Part shown: piece after piece, positions 32,529 to 41,171 of the stretch | Position numbering within the stretch: the first letter of the stretch is position 1 | Layout: each line of letters opens with the position of its first letter | Assembly (NCBI GenBank): GCA_013042605.1 | Contig: JABDPT010000296.1 | Location: forward strand, 1 to 44,667 | Reading direction: 5' to 3' | DNA from: Paracoccaceae bacterium | Lineage (GTDB): Bacteria > Pseudomonadota > Alphaproteobacteria > Rhodobacterales > Rhodobacteraceae | Length of the DNA stretch: 44,667 bases | Position numbers and translations under genes: made by a program | Notes under the pieces: generated by a model | What the model was told of the DNA's origin: nothing | Seen by the model: the letters and a program-made list of their open reading frames with translations, nothing else | Database searches by the model: none

Positions 32529-32574
32529 TCCCGGCGGACCTTTACGCAAGGCTACGGGCTTCCTACATATTCAA

Positions 32575-32595
32575 CCGTATGAATGTAAAATACGG
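32575..32595 (+). promoter_or_regulatory. Inverted repeat in the trxC leader
   Basis: CCGTAT (32575-32580) and ATACGG (32590-32595) are perfect 6-bp arms with a 9-nt spacer, ending 9 nt before the trxC ATG, in a locally AT-rich stretch. It could be an operator or a translation-controlling hairpin. Confidence 0.4.
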
Positions 32596-32604
32596 ACCGA
32601 ACCA

Positions 32605-33039
32605 ATGGCTGTCAGACTTGCGTGCCTTGCTTGCGGACAAGGGAACCGGGTTCCCCAAGCCCGTCTGGACGCGGGCCCGAAATGCGGCACATGCGGCGCG
32701 CCGCTGATGAGGGACACGCCGGTCGAGGTCTCGCTCGACATTCTGAAGAAAGCCGAGCGGATCGATGACATCCCCCTTGTCGTGGATTTCTGGGCGTCGT
32801 GGTGCGGGCCGTGCCGCATGATGGCGCCTGAATTCGCCAAAGCCGCCCAGGCGCTCAAGGGCCGCGCGCGTTTTGCAAAGCTCGACACCGAAGCCTTCCC
32901 CGGCGCAGGTGCGCGCTATGGCATCCGTGGGATCCCGCTTATCGTGGCGTTTCGCGGCGGGCGCGAGATTGGCCGCCGCACCGGGGTGACACCTGCTGGC
33001 GAGATCGTGGGCTGGGTCGGTGTCGGGGCCCAGACATAA
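32605..33039 (+). CDS. trxC: Thioredoxin 2 (TrxC)
   Basis: A 144-residue zinc-containing thioredoxin, a cytosolic disulfide reductase induced by oxidative stress in other bacteria. The N-terminal zinc ribbon has Cys7/Cys10 (CLAC) and Cys27/Cys30 (CGTC). The active site is WCGPC (66-70), and the cis-Pro loop is GIRGIPLIV. I placed the start at 32605 because it begins at the zinc ribbon; longer in-frame versions run into the flavoprotein gene. It is 15 nt ahead of cbpA, so redox and protein-folding functions appear co-expressed. Confidence 0.94.
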   Translation: MAVRLACLACGQGNRVPQARLDAGPKCGTCGAPLMRDTPVEVSLDILKKAERIDDIPLVVDFWASWCGPCRMMAPEFAKAAQALKGRARFAKLDTEAFPGAGARYGIRGIPLIVAFRGGREIGRRTGVTPAGEIVGWVGVGAQT

Positions 33040-33054
33040 CAGGGCGATGCCTTC

Positions 33055-33996
33055 ATGAGCGACAATCCCTACAAAACCCTCGGTGTTTCGAAGACGGCGA
33101 CGCAGGACGAGGTCAAGAAAGCCTATAGAAAGCTCGCCAAGTCGCTGCATCCCGACCTTCACCCCGATGACGCGGGCAAACAGGCCGAGTTTCAGGCCGT
33201 CTCGGCCGCCTACGATCTCTTGGGCGATCCGGAAAAGCGTCGTCGCTTCGACTCGGGCGAAATCGATGCCTCTGGCCATGAACGCCCGCAGCGGCAGTAT
33301 TATCACCAATACGCCGAGCAGGACGCCGGCGAACGCTATGACGGCAGTTTCGCCGATGGGTTCGGGCCGGGGCAGGAAGAGGACCTGTCCGATCTTTTTG
33401 CCGAGCTTTTCGGGCGGCGCCAACGCAGCGGCGGCGGCACTTTCCAGGAAATGTATGCCCGTGGGGCCGACCTTCGCTATCAGCTTGAGGTCGGTTTCCT
33501 TGAGGCCACGCTGGGCATGAAACGCGCGGTGACCATGCCCGATGGCAAGAATATCGAGATCACGATCCCTGCGGGCGTCCGCGACGGACAGACCCTCCGC
33601 CTGCGGGGCAAGGGGATGCCCGGCTATGGGCAAGGGACAGCGGGCGATGCGCTCGTCACGATTTCCGTGACGGACCATCCAGTTTTTTCCCGCGACGGTG
33701 ACGATATCGAATTGGACCTTCCGATCACCTTCGATGAAGCGGTGCTTGGCGCGAAGGTGGATGTGCCCACCATCCACGGGTCCGTCGCGATGACGATCCC
33801 GCCCGGAGCGTCGTCGGGCCAACGGCTGCGGCTGAAGGGCAAGGGGATCAGGCGCGGCAAGACGGTGGGCGATCAGACCGTTAGGCTGAAGATCGTGCTG
33901 CCCAAGAAGGTGGACGAGGACATGCGTGCCCTTGCCGAACGCTGGCGCGACCACGCCGGATTCGACCCGCGCGCGGATCTGAGGAGGAAGACATGA
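33055..33996 (+). CDS. cbpA: DnaJ-like co-chaperone CbpA
   Basis: A 313-residue class B J-protein. The J domain (residues 5-68) has the HPD motif at 32-34 (LHPDLHP). A linker rich in Gly, Gln and acidic residues follows (to about 145), then two DnaJ C-terminal substrate-binding beta domains (GMKRAVTMPDGKNIEITIPAGVRDGQTLRLRG cut in two lobes) and a dimerisation tail. No zinc fingers, so CbpA rather than DnaJ. It stimulates DnaK. The 3' end overlaps cbpM by 4 nt. Confidence 0.92.
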   Translation: MSDNPYKTLGVSKTATQDEVKKAYRKLAKSLHPDLHPDDAGKQAEFQAVSAAYDLLGDPEKRRRFDSGEIDASGHERPQRQYYHQYAEQDAGERYDGSFADGFGPGQEEDLSDLFAELFGRRQRSGGGTFQEMYARGADLRYQLEVGFLEATLGMKRAVTMPDGKNIEITIPAGVRDGQTLRLRGKGMPGYGQGTAGDALVTISVTDHPVFSRDGDDIELDLPITFDEAVLGAKVDVPTIHGSVAMTIPPGASSGQRLRLKGKGIRRGKTVGDQTVRLKIVLPKKVDEDMRALAERWRDHAGFDPRADLRRKT

Positions 33997-34331
33997 GCTT
34001 CGATGAACGCGCCGTCGTCGCCCGGATCCGGCGCCTTACCCTGCGCGAGCTGCGCCTTTGGGTTCGCAAAGGCTGGGTCCGCCCGGCCCAGAGCGAGCGT
34101 GGTCCGGTCTTTGACGATATCGACGTGGCCCGGCTTCGCCTCTTGTGCGACCTGCGCAAGGAAATGGCCCTGCCGACCGACGTCATGCCAACGGTACTGA
34201 CCCTTATCGACCAGCTTCACCGTACAAGGCGGGATCTGCGCCGTCTTGCCGAGGCTCTCGACGAACAACCGGACCACGTGCGCCGCGCGGTCATCACCTC
34301 GGTCCGGCGTAGGGCCGGGGATGGGAACTAG
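33993..34331 (+). CDS. cbpM: CbpM-like MerR-type chaperone modulator
   Basis: A 112-residue protein with a MerR-like HTH pattern (LTLRELRLWVRKGWVRPAQS, DIDVARLRLLCDLRKEM) and a C-terminal helical segment. In enterobacteria CbpM binds the J domain of CbpA and inhibits it. The 4-nt overlap with cbpA and the size fit that role here. No membrane segment or metal site is visible. Confidence 0.85.
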   Translation: MSFDERAVVARIRRLTLRELRLWVRKGWVRPAQSERGPVFDDIDVARLRLLCDLRKEMALPTDVMPTVLTLIDQLHRTRRDLRRLAEALDEQPDHVRRAVITSVRRRAGDGN

Positions 34332-34394
34332 CCCGAGCGCCGCGGGCAGATCACGCTTGGCGTCCCGCCATGGAAGACGCCCGAGGGCCGTCCG

Positions 34395-35789
34395 TCACAC
34401 CGGCAGGCTCGGGGTGCGCGCGGCAAAAAGCTGCGCCATTGCCGTGGAGGCCAGCCGCGCCGCGGTCCCGTCCGCGCGGCTCGTCAGAACAATCGGGATC
34501 CGGGCCCCAAGAACGATACCCGCAGCCTCGGCCCCGGCCAGATAGACAAGCTGCTTGGCGATCATGTTTCCGGCCTCAAGATCGGGGACGACCAGAATGT
34601 CGGCGTCGCCTGCAACCTCCGACGTAATGCCTTTCGCCGCCGCCGCCGTCTTGGACACCGCATTGTCGAAGCCGAGCGGTCCGTCCAGGACGCCCCCGGT
34701 AATCTGTCCCCTGTCCAGCATCTTGCAAAGCGCGGCGGCTTCGATGGTCGACGGCACCTTGGAATAGACAGTCTCCATTGCGGAAAGAATGGCGACCTTC
34801 GGGCGGTCGAGGCCAAGCGTATGCGCAAGGTCGATCGCGTTTTGCACGATATCCCGTTTGGTATCGAGGTCGGGAAAGATATTGAGCGCAGCATCGGTGA
34901 CGAAAAGCGGCTTGGGGTAATGCGGTACGTCAAGCGCGAAGACATGGCTCATCCGCCGTTCGGTCCGCAAACCGAGTTTGCCGTCGACCACGGGCTCCAT
35001 CAATTCGTCCGTATGAAGCTTCCCCTTCATCAGAACGTCTGCCCGGCCTGCCCGAACGAGCTCTACCGCGCGATGGGCGGCCGCGTGGCTGTGTGGCACA
35101 TCGACGATCTCGATACCCGCAATATCGAGGCCGCTCGTTTTTGCCGTGGACTCGATCTTCTCGGCGGGGCCGACCAGGATCGGAACGATCATGCCCCTCT
35201 TGGCAGCCTCCATCGCGCCGCCGAGTGAAAGTTCGTCGCACGGGTGGACAACGACCGTGCGGACGGCGGGGATGTCCCGTGTCCGCTCGATCCATTCACC
35301 AAAGCATGTCCCCGGCGGATGGGTCTCTTCATCCGGCAACACCACGCGCGGCCGCCTGATCTTTTCGGTCGGCGCGATGACATCCACAGACCCGTCAAAG
35401 ACGATTTCGTCGCGCTGGTTCTTGCAGGAGCAATCCATGGTCAGCGTGTGCGTGGCCGCGTCCTTCGCGGTCACACGCAGGTGCAGATGAAGCGTGTCGC
35501 CAACGACAAAGGGTTTGTGAAACGCCAGATCCTGCTTGACGTACCGGGTCCCGGGCCCGGGAAGCTCTGTCCCCAGAAGGCTCGAGATGATCGTTGCGCT
35601 CCAGATCCCGTGGGTCACGACCTCTTGGAAGCTGTCCGAGGTCCGGTAGGTGGCATCCATATGCGCCGGGTTCACGTCGCCCGACACGATTGCCAGGCGT
35701 TGGATGTCTTGTTTGGTCAGTGCGCGCGAGACATCGGCGGTAGCGCCTATTTCCACCTCGTCAAAGGTTCGGTTCTCAATGAACTGCAT
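34395..35789 (-). CDS. Bifunctional MaoC-type enoyl-CoA hydratase / phosphate acyltransferase
   Basis: A 464-residue fusion. Residues 1-140 are a hot-dog (R)-specific enoyl-CoA hydratase with the hydratase-2 motif Asp38-x-Asn40-Pro-x-His43 (SGDVNPAHMD) and GIWSATIISSLLGTELPG. Residues about 165-464 are a Pta/Ptb-type transacylase (HPCDELSLGGAMEAAKRG, VLMKGKLHTDELM, AILSAMETVYSKVPSTIEAAAL, ADILVVPDLEAGNM). Together they could make (R)-3-hydroxyacyl-CoA for PHA and exchange acyl-CoA with acyl-phosphate. PHA synthase lies 218 nt upstream on the same strand. An acetate or butyrate kinase often follows such genes, but none is here. Confidence 0.9.
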   Translation of the reverse strand: MQFIENRTFDEVEIGATADVSRALTKQDIQRLAIVSGDVNPAHMDATYRTSDSFQEVVTHGIWSATIISSLLGTELPGPGTRYVKQDLAFHKPFVVGDTLHLHLRVTAKDAATHTLTMDCSCKNQRDEIVFDGSVDVIAPTEKIRRPRVVLPDEETHPPGTCFGEWIERTRDIPAVRTVVVHPCDELSLGGAMEAAKRGMIVPILVGPAEKIESTAKTSGLDIAGIEIVDVPHSHAAAHRAVELVRAGRADVLMKGKLHTDELMEPVVDGKLGLRTERRMSHVFALDVPHYPKPLFVTDAALNIFPDLDTKRDIVQNAIDLAHTLGLDRPKVAILSAMETVYSKVPSTIEAAALCKMLDRGQITGGVLDGPLGFDNAVSKTAAAAKGITSEVAGDADILVVPDLEAGNMIAKQLVYLAGAEAAGIVLGARIPIVLTSRADGTAARLASTAMAQLFAARTPSLPV

Positions 35790-35800
35790 GACTCATCCCT

Positions 35801-35824
35801 ATTGCTTGTTCCGCGTATAGCAAT
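35801..35824 (-). promoter_or_regulatory. Inverted repeat in the MaoC-Pta leader
   Basis: ATTGCT (35801-35806) and AGCAAT (35819-35824) are perfect arms with a 12-nt spacer. The repeat ends 11 nt before the start codon, beside the AGGGATGAG ribosome-binding region. The rest of the 218-nt gap to phaC shows nothing clear, and no FNR-type dyad is found. Confidence 0.4.
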
Positions 35825-36007
35825 GGTTTGGGAAATGGCCATTGTGCAAAATCGCCCATGCGCGAAGTGACGCCCGAGCGTGGCAATGATCCCGCAGAGG
35901 CCAAGAAAGGGCATGGGGCAAGAGATTTGGCCTTCACCTAGGTGCCGGTCGGTAACCGCGCCGGAACGGGTGTGCCAATCGATGCCGGATCTCAATCCGG
36001 TCCGGGC

Positions 36008-37921
36008 CTACCTTTGCAGGACATAACTCCCGGGGGCAGGTTCCATCGGCGGAAACCCGGCCTCGGCAGCCCCCATGGCGGGCAATGCGCCCTTGCCGCC
36101 GGACTGAACGCGAAGCCAATCCACCAAGGCCGGCCACCAGGAACCTTCGCGCGTCTGCGCGGCGGTGAGCCAGTCTTCCGGGGGCAGGTATCGCGCGGCT
36201 TCATGCTGAGTGTGTATCCGGAACTCGCGCCCCCCGTGGCCGGGTTCGCTGATGATGCCCGCGTTATGGCCGCCCGTGGTCAGAAGGAAGGTCACTTCCG
36301 AATCGGCAAGAAGATGCAGCTTGTAGACCGAATGCCACGGCGCGACGTGGTCGGTCAGGGTGGACACGCAGAAGATCGGGACACGGATGTCGCTGATCGC
36401 GACCGGCGCACCGTCAACGAGGAACCGCCCTTCCGCCAGTTCGTTGTCGAGACATATCTTGCGAAGATACTCACTGTGCATCCGGTAGGGCATCCGCGTC
36501 GTATCCGCGTTCCAGGCCATGAGATCGAACATCTCTTCGCCTTCGCCCATCAGGTACTTCGACACGTTGCGCGACCAGATGAGGTCACGCGAACGCAACA
36601 GCTGAAACGCCCCGGCCATCTGCTTGGCGTCGAGATAGCCCTGGTCCCACATCATGTCTTCAAGGAACGCGACCTCGCTTTCGCTGAGGAAAAGCTGCAA
36701 CTCGCCGGGATCTTCGAAGTCGGTCTGCGCGGCGAAAAGCGTGAGCGATTTCAGCCGCGTGTCGCCGTCGCGCGCCATCTGTGCCGCCTTGGCTGCAAGA
36801 AGCGTCCCGCCAAGGCAGTATCCCACTGCCTGAACCGGCACATCAGGCACAATCGCGTTGATCGCACCCAGCGCTTCGCCCACGGCATCAAGGTAGTCCG
36901 CCATCCCCAGATCGCGATCCTCTGCCGTTGGATTGCGCCACGAGACGGCGAAAACGGTAAAGCCCTGTTCGACGAGATACCGCACAAGCGAGTTATGCGG
37001 CGAAAGATCGAGGATATAGTATTTCATGATCCAGGCCGGCACGATCAGGATCGGTTCTGCCTGCACCGTTTCGGTTGTCGGCGCGTATTGGATCAACTCC
37101 AGCAAGTGATTGCGGAACACCACACGCCCCGGTGTCAGCGCGACCTTCTCGCCGGGTCTGAAGTCTTCCGCACCCTTCGGCCGTCGTCCCGCAACCTCTG
37201 TCTCCCAGTCTTCGAGGACGTTGAGAGCGCCCTGGATCAAATTGGCTCCACCGGTTTCGGCGGTACGCTTGAGGACCGCCGGGTTCGTAAAGATGAAATT
37301 CGACGGTGAGACGGTGTCGAGCAACTGGCGGGTGACGAAAGACACGGTCCGCTCGTCGCGGCGGGACAACCCATCCACGTCGTTGGTCGCGTTATACCAC
37401 CACTGCTGCGTCAGCAGGAAATTCTGGTGGATCAGGTTCCATGGCCATCGCGTCCAGCTTTCATCATCGAACCGGTGATCGTGCGGCAGCGGCTTGATCG
37501 GCGGGACCGCGTCCCGATCCCGCGCGGCGAGGGCGGCATAGGTGGCCAGCTGCCCCGATTTGCGCACCGCTTTCTCGGCCAGTTGCACCTGTTTTCCCGG
37601 TGAGCTTGCAAGATGGATCCACCAGTCAAAGAACGTTGCGGCCAGACCGAATGGCGTCACCCCTTGTGTGAACCGGGCCAGATGGGCCTTTGCGGCCCGG
37701 TCGAGGCTTTCGGTGCTGTAACGGTCGGGCATTGGCGTACGATCATCGCCCTGCAACTCCGGCGGTTCTGCGTGCAGGCCGGTGACGTCTTCCAAATTCG
37801 TGCTGGCCGGCAGAGATTTGCCCTCCGAGTCCGGCAAGGGCAATGTCGCGTCCTTGGTGTCCTCGCGGACCACAAGGGCCACGGGCGATGAGCTGTCTCG
37901 GGCGTGTTTCCGTTTGACCAT
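36008..37921 (-). CDS. phaC: Class I polyhydroxyalkanoate synthase
   Basis: A polymerase of about 637 residues that polymerises (R)-3-hydroxyacyl-CoA into PHA on granules. The lipase-like box GYCLGG holds the nucleophile Cys369, with Asp524 in STLTDHVAP and His552 in GGHNAG. LSPHNSLVRYLVEQGFTVFAVSWRNP is the typical strand before the box. I chose the ATG at 37921, with GAGG 8 nt upstream; in-frame starts at 37963 and 37996 would add 14 or 25 residues. The first 70 residues are charged and variable. A dyad of the FNR type lies about 90 nt upstream. Confidence 0.94.
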   Translation of the reverse strand: MVKRKHARDSSSPVALVVREDTKDATLPLPDSEGKSLPASTNLEDVTGLHAEPPELQGDDRTPMPDRYSTESLDRAAKAHLARFTQGVTPFGLAATFFDWWIHLASSPGKQVQLAEKAVRKSGQLATYAALAARDRDAVPPIKPLPHDHRFDDESWTRWPWNLIHQNFLLTQQWWYNATNDVDGLSRRDERTVSFVTRQLLDTVSPSNFIFTNPAVLKRTAETGGANLIQGALNVLEDWETEVAGRRPKGAEDFRPGEKVALTPGRVVFRNHLLELIQYAPTTETVQAEPILIVPAWIMKYYILDLSPHNSLVRYLVEQGFTVFAVSWRNPTAEDRDLGMADYLDAVGEALGAINAIVPDVPVQAVGYCLGGTLLAAKAAQMARDGDTRLKSLTLFAAQTDFEDPGELQLFLSESEVAFLEDMMWDQGYLDAKQMAGAFQLLRSRDLIWSRNVSKYLMGEGEEMFDLMAWNADTTRMPYRMHSEYLRKICLDNELAEGRFLVDGAPVAISDIRVPIFCVSTLTDHVAPWHSVYKLHLLADSEVTFLLTTGGHNAGIISEPGHGGREFRIHTQHEAARYLPPEDWLTAAQTREGSWWPALVDWLRVQSGGKGALPAMGAAEAGFPPMEPAPGSYVLQR

Positions 37922-38007
37922 GACGGGCCTCGATTTCCAGTCTGAAGCTTTCAGCGGCGGCATGCCGCGATACGACCCGTTTCTACCCCGAACCACCGCT
38001 GACCCGC

Positions 38008-38021
38008 TTAATGCATATCAA
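38008..38021 (-). promoter_or_regulatory. FNR/CRP-type dyad upstream of phaC
   Basis: In the phaC direction it reads TTGAT-ATGC-ATTAA, 9 of 10 positions of the TTGAT-N4-ATCAA consensus. The centre is about 93 nt from the chosen start codon, a distance that fits an activator site with a short leader. Assignment to FnrL or a related Crp-family factor is inference. Confidence 0.5.
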
Positions 38022-38062
38022 TGGAACTGCCGGAATTTGCCGTTTTTGGCGTCTCCCGTCCC

Positions 38063-39148
38063 TCAGGCCGCCTGAAGGAATGCGGTAATCGCGGGAGCAA
38101 TCGTCCCGCGCAATTTATCGCCGTAGAAGGTCGAGAAGTGACCGCAGTCCCCGACAAACAGGTGGCGCCGGCGGGCGTCGGGAATATTCGGGCAAAGGCC
38201 ATGCGCTGCTTCGGTCTGGCCCGGCGCGGCGATATCGTCTTTCTCGCCCTCGATCGTCATCAGCGCGGTCGGTGCAATCGCGCGGCAATCCACGGGGCGG
38301 TTGCTGATGCGAAGCGTCCCGTCGGCAATGGCTCGTTCATGAAAGACAAGGCGGATGTTTTCGAGGAACACCGCGTCGGGAAGGTCCATCACGGATGTAT
38401 AGAGATCGAGAAACGGAAACCGATCCGGATCGGCGCCGTCGTCCCGGGTCAGCTTCTCGAAAAGTTCCCCACGCTCGGCCAGATGCCGACCAAGATAGGT
38501 CATGAGGCCCAGAAGCTGCGTTGACGCGGGGTAGACGCGCCGTCCCGCGCCGGGAAAGCGCGGCTCCACCGTTTGGATTACATGGCTCTCGAACCAATCC
38601 ATTGACCGCTCCCGCAGCAATTCCACCACGCGGGTGGGGTTTGCAAGCGGATCGATCGGTGCCGCGATCAGGACAAGGGCGCGTGGGGCAATGCCTTCCT
38701 CGGTCAAAAGGGCCGTTGCCGCCAGTGCCGGAACGCCCCCCTGACACAACGCTAGCACACGGGTCTCAGGGCCAAGAAAGCGCAGCGCATCCATCACGCG
38801 TTCCACATTATCGTCGAAATGGAAATTTCCGTGCTTCACGGGCACATGGCGGGCGTTTGTCCAATCAGTAACGAAAACGTCGTGATCTCGTGCAAGCGCC
38901 GCGAAAAGATCGCGCATGACGAACGGGAAATGCCCGGAAAGTGGTGGCACGACGAGAAGACGCGCGGCGTCCCTTTGGCTATCCGCGTGCAACTGGACCA
39001 GAGTGCAGAAGGGCGACGCCTGCACATCGCGTTGGGTGACCGTGATCATGTCGTCGCCAACCCGGATCGCCTCAACACCGAACTCCCGGCGCGCGGGCTG
39101 AAACGGGCCCTGAAGGCCCTGGGAAGACGGCGTAGGGGGGTGCACCAT
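38063..39148 (-). CDS. phaZ: Intracellular polyhydroxyalkanoate depolymerase
   Basis: A 361-residue PhaZ of the intracellular amorphous-PHB type. A Cys-containing nucleophile motif CQGG (Cys135 in VLALCQGGVPAL) replaces the Ser of ordinary lipases. VVPPLSGHFPFVMRDLFAALARDHDVFVTDW and the late LFVGDCGHFSTFYGDKLR (catalytic His) are typical. It is shorter at the N-terminus than usual family members of about 400, and the start codon is not certain. phaC begins 141 nt downstream on the same strand, so mobilisation and synthesis are co-located. Two FNR-type dyads lie in the divergent gap upstream. Confidence 0.9.
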   Translation of the reverse strand: MVHPPTPSSQGLQGPFQPARREFGVEAIRVGDDMITVTQRDVQASPFCTLVQLHADSQRDAARLLVVPPLSGHFPFVMRDLFAALARDHDVFVTDWTNARHVPVKHGNFHFDDNVERVMDALRFLGPETRVLALCQGGVPALAATALLTEEGIAPRALVLIAAPIDPLANPTRVVELLRERSMDWFESHVIQTVEPRFPGAGRRVYPASTQLLGLMTYLGRHLAERGELFEKLTRDDGADPDRFPFLDLYTSVMDLPDAVFLENIRLVFHERAIADGTLRISNRPVDCRAIAPTALMTIEGEKDDIAAPGQTEAAHGLCPNIPDARRRHLFVGDCGHFSTFYGDKLRGTIAPAITAFLQAA

Positions 39149-39221
39149 GGGGTCCTGATCTCACTTCATTTGGATTTGATCTCGTGCCAGTCGAAGTCTA
39201 GCGTCGCTTTCCCGGTTGTTG

Positions 39222-39235
39222 CTGACCCGCGTCAA
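39222..39235. promoter_or_regulatory. FNR/CRP-type dyad near phaZ
   Basis: CTGAC-CCGC-GTCAA matches TTGAC-N4-GTCAA at 9 of 10 positions. Its centre is about 80 nt from the phaZ start codon, compatible with a site at about -41 with a normal leader. The factor is inferred, not encoded in the window. Confidence 0.5.
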
Positions 39236-39312
39236 TCGTGGGTGAAGCCGCGGGTGAAAACCCGTCGTGCAACCGTTTCCCCTCGGAAAGCGTCGGACTT
39301 CGCCACACCCGC

Positions 39313-39326
39313 TTGACGCAAGTCAT
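39313..39326. promoter_or_regulatory. FNR/CRP-type dyad upstream of the membrane-protein gene
   Basis: TTGAC-GCAA-GTCAT matches the same consensus at 9 of 10 positions, centred about 142 nt before the ATG at 39462. Confidence 0.5.
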
Positions 39327-39461
39327 CGCCTCGGCCCGGAAACCCTTCATGCTTCGGCCATCATGTCGGCCGGGAGAGTGAGAGTCGGCGCGCCGATATT
39401 GGGCGCCGGATCAGACAAGCAACGGCACGCGCCGTGCCCCGGAACACCGAAAGGATGACCC

Positions 39462-40187
39462 ATGTTCTGGAATGCGACCGCCTCGGTTGCGATGGTCGGT
39501 CTTGGCGGCGCTGCGGTCGCGATCACCGCGATGCGGGGCGAGTCCAAGGCGATCTGGCTCACGCTGGGGTATTTCACGGCGATGGAAGGGTTGCAGGCCG
39601 CGGGGTACTCGGTCGTCGATCAATGCGGCAACGTCGGCAATCGGACCATTACGCAGCTGTCATACCTGCACATCGTGTTTCAGCCACTGTTTCTGAATGC
39701 ATTCGCCATGGCGATTGCACCTGTGCCGGTGCCTTTGCGGATGCAAAGACGGGTCTATGCGCTGGCATCTGTGTGCTCGGCTTTGATGTTGCTGCGCCTC
39801 GCGCCGTTCGACTGGGCGGGGGTCTGCACGCCGGGGACGTCGATGTGCGGCGATGCGTTCTGCACCGTATCGGGCACCTGGCACATCGCGTGGCAGATGC
39901 CGTTGAACGACCTTTACGGCCCTCTCTCAAGCTTCGTGGGCAGAACGGTCGAGTTCCCCGACTATTTCTTCGCGGCGTTTCTCTTGCCACTCATCTACGG
40001 TGCCTGGCGGTTCGTGCTGTTTCACCTCGCAGCCGGGCCAATCCTCGCATGGGTTCTTACATCGAACCCGGATGAGATGCCCGCCGTGTGGTGTTTGTTT
40101 GCGATCGGAATATTGATGATCGGTCTCAGCCCCTTCATTCGGCACAGCGTGATGGGCGCGCACCGTCCGGTGGCCGCCCATGCGTGA
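39462..40187 (+). CDS. Polytopic membrane protein of unknown function
   Basis: A 241-residue integral membrane protein with about six or seven hydrophobic segments (NATASVAMVGLGGAAVAITA; YLHIVFQPLFLNAFAMAIAPV; RVYALASVCSALMLLRLAPF; YFFAAFLLPLIYGAWRFVLF; CLFAIGILMIGLSPFI). A Cys-rich stretch lies in the middle (GVCTPGTSMCGDAFCTVSGTWH). Conserved-looking His and Trp residues (SYLHIVFQP, GTWHIAWQMP) could bind metal or haem. It may belong to an uncharacterised domain family known from Rhodobacteraceae, but I cannot name it reliably. It sits divergent from phaZ with FNR-type dyads between, so it may be a low-oxygen membrane component. Confidence 0.75.
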   Translation: MFWNATASVAMVGLGGAAVAITAMRGESKAIWLTLGYFTAMEGLQAAGYSVVDQCGNVGNRTITQLSYLHIVFQPLFLNAFAMAIAPVPVPLRMQRRVYALASVCSALMLLRLAPFDWAGVCTPGTSMCGDAFCTVSGTWHIAWQMPLNDLYGPLSSFVGRTVEFPDYFFAAFLLPLIYGAWRFVLFHLAAGPILAWVLTSNPDEMPAVWCLFAIGILMIGLSPFIRHSVMGAHRPVAAHA

Positions 40188-40232
40188 TTTGGGTCAAAAA
40201 GGGCTGGTGCTCGCGGTATTCGGGATGCCCCC

Positions 40233-40262
40233 GGCCGGCGACCCACGACACCGGGTCCGGCC
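40233..40262. terminator. Hairpin between the convergent membrane-protein and amidotransferase genes
   Basis: GGCCGG (40233-40238) pairs with CCGGCC (40257-40262), and inside it ACCC (40241-40244) pairs with GGGT (40253-40256). The right arm overlaps the first base of the amidotransferase stop codon region. Confidence 0.5.
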
Positions 40263-41080
40263 TAAGCCGCTATCGGCTTCATCTCGAGCCGGAAGTCCTC
40301 AGTGGCGCGAAAAACAGTCGCGTTCGGTACCTCTTCCCAGACCTCATCGAACGTCACCGGTTCCGACGCAACTTCGACGGCTCGGTAAGAGGTGGAGGGT
40401 TCGTGTTTGACATGTGTCCGTCCGCAAATCGTACAGACATGCAAGTGGTCGCGCCTGAGATGAAACAAAGAACGATTAAGCCGCGATCCGATCAGATGCT
40501 GCCCGTCGGTCAGCACGATGTTCAGGCCGACAACGCGGTCGGGGTCGATCTCTGCGCACCAGGCGACGATCTGGTCAAGCCCGCGTCGCACAGTATCGAA
40601 CAGTCCGGCCTCGGGATGTCGCAAGAACAGACTCAAGAGGTAGCGGAAGACATGCTCGCTATCCGTCTCACCAAGGATTTCTACGCGGTGCAGGGGGTCC
40701 ATCGCCTCGAGCATTCGAAAGCGAACCTCTTCGAAATTCGGCACCGTGCCGTTATGGGCAAAGATCCAGCGCCCGTGGTGGAAGGGATGAGTGTTCTCGA
40801 TGCTTGTCGGGCCGACCGTCGCGCGCCGGACATGGGCGACGGCGGTTTTTGCATAGATACGCGCCGCGGCCTTCTTGAAATGCTCCCCATGAAACGCGGC
40901 CCAGGTCTGTTTTTCGACGATCGGCACACCGTCGGGGTAGTCGGCGACACCCCAGCCATGGCCGTGCATCAGGCCCTCCATATCGCCCTTGCTTTGCTCC
41001 ATCAGGGCATTCTGGGCCATCACAAGCCCGCATTCGACGCGGGTCGGTTCATTGGAATGCATGGCGTAAAGGCGGCACAT
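40262..41080 (-). CDS. Class II glutamine amidotransferase (YafJ/EgtC-like)
   Basis: A 272-residue Ntn-hydrolase of the GATase class II, single-domain type. The nucleophile Cys2 becomes N-terminal after Met removal (MCRLYAMHS). HGHGWGVADYPDG, AHVRRATVGPTSIENTHPF and FAHNGTVPNF are the substrate-pocket motifs, and GETDSEHVF completes them. Relatives include EgtC (gamma-glutamyl hydrolysis in ergothioneine synthesis), but no other Egt enzymes occur here. A CTICG pair with a later His occurs near the C-terminus. It is divergent by 91 nt from an ATP-grasp gene, suggesting gamma-glutamyl or amide chemistry in common. Confidence 0.88.
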   Translation of the reverse strand: MCRLYAMHSNEPTRVECGLVMAQNALMEQSKGDMEGLMHGHGWGVADYPDGVPIVEKQTWAAFHGEHFKKAAARIYAKTAVAHVRRATVGPTSIENTHPFHHGRWIFAHNGTVPNFEEVRFRMLEAMDPLHRVEILGETDSEHVFRYLLSLFLRHPEAGLFDTVRRGLDQIVAWCAEIDPDRVVGLNIVLTDGQHLIGSRLNRSLFHLRRDHLHVCTICGRTHVKHEPSTSYRAVEVASEPVTFDEVWEEVPNATVFRATEDFRLEMKPIAA

Positions 41081-41171
41081 CGGATTTATTACTCGTTCTT
41101 TTCAGAGGGGGCTGTGAGACTGCCACTATGACAAGCCAACGCATAGAAAGATCAAAAACGCAGGTGCCGCC

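Larger units (their letters stand above)
39149..39461. promoter_or_regulatory. 313-nt divergent gap between phaZ and the membrane-protein gene
   Basis: No gene is visible. The gap holds two FNR/CRP-type dyads (separate entries), each suitably placed for one of the two directions. A GAAAGGATGACCC ribosome-binding stretch lies directly ahead of the ATG at 39462. Confidence 0.55.

Noticed and set aside
35942-37309. A 455-codon plus-strand frame opposite phaC
   Set aside because: No domain pattern and composition biased to Arg and His; phaC on the other strand has a full catalytic triad.
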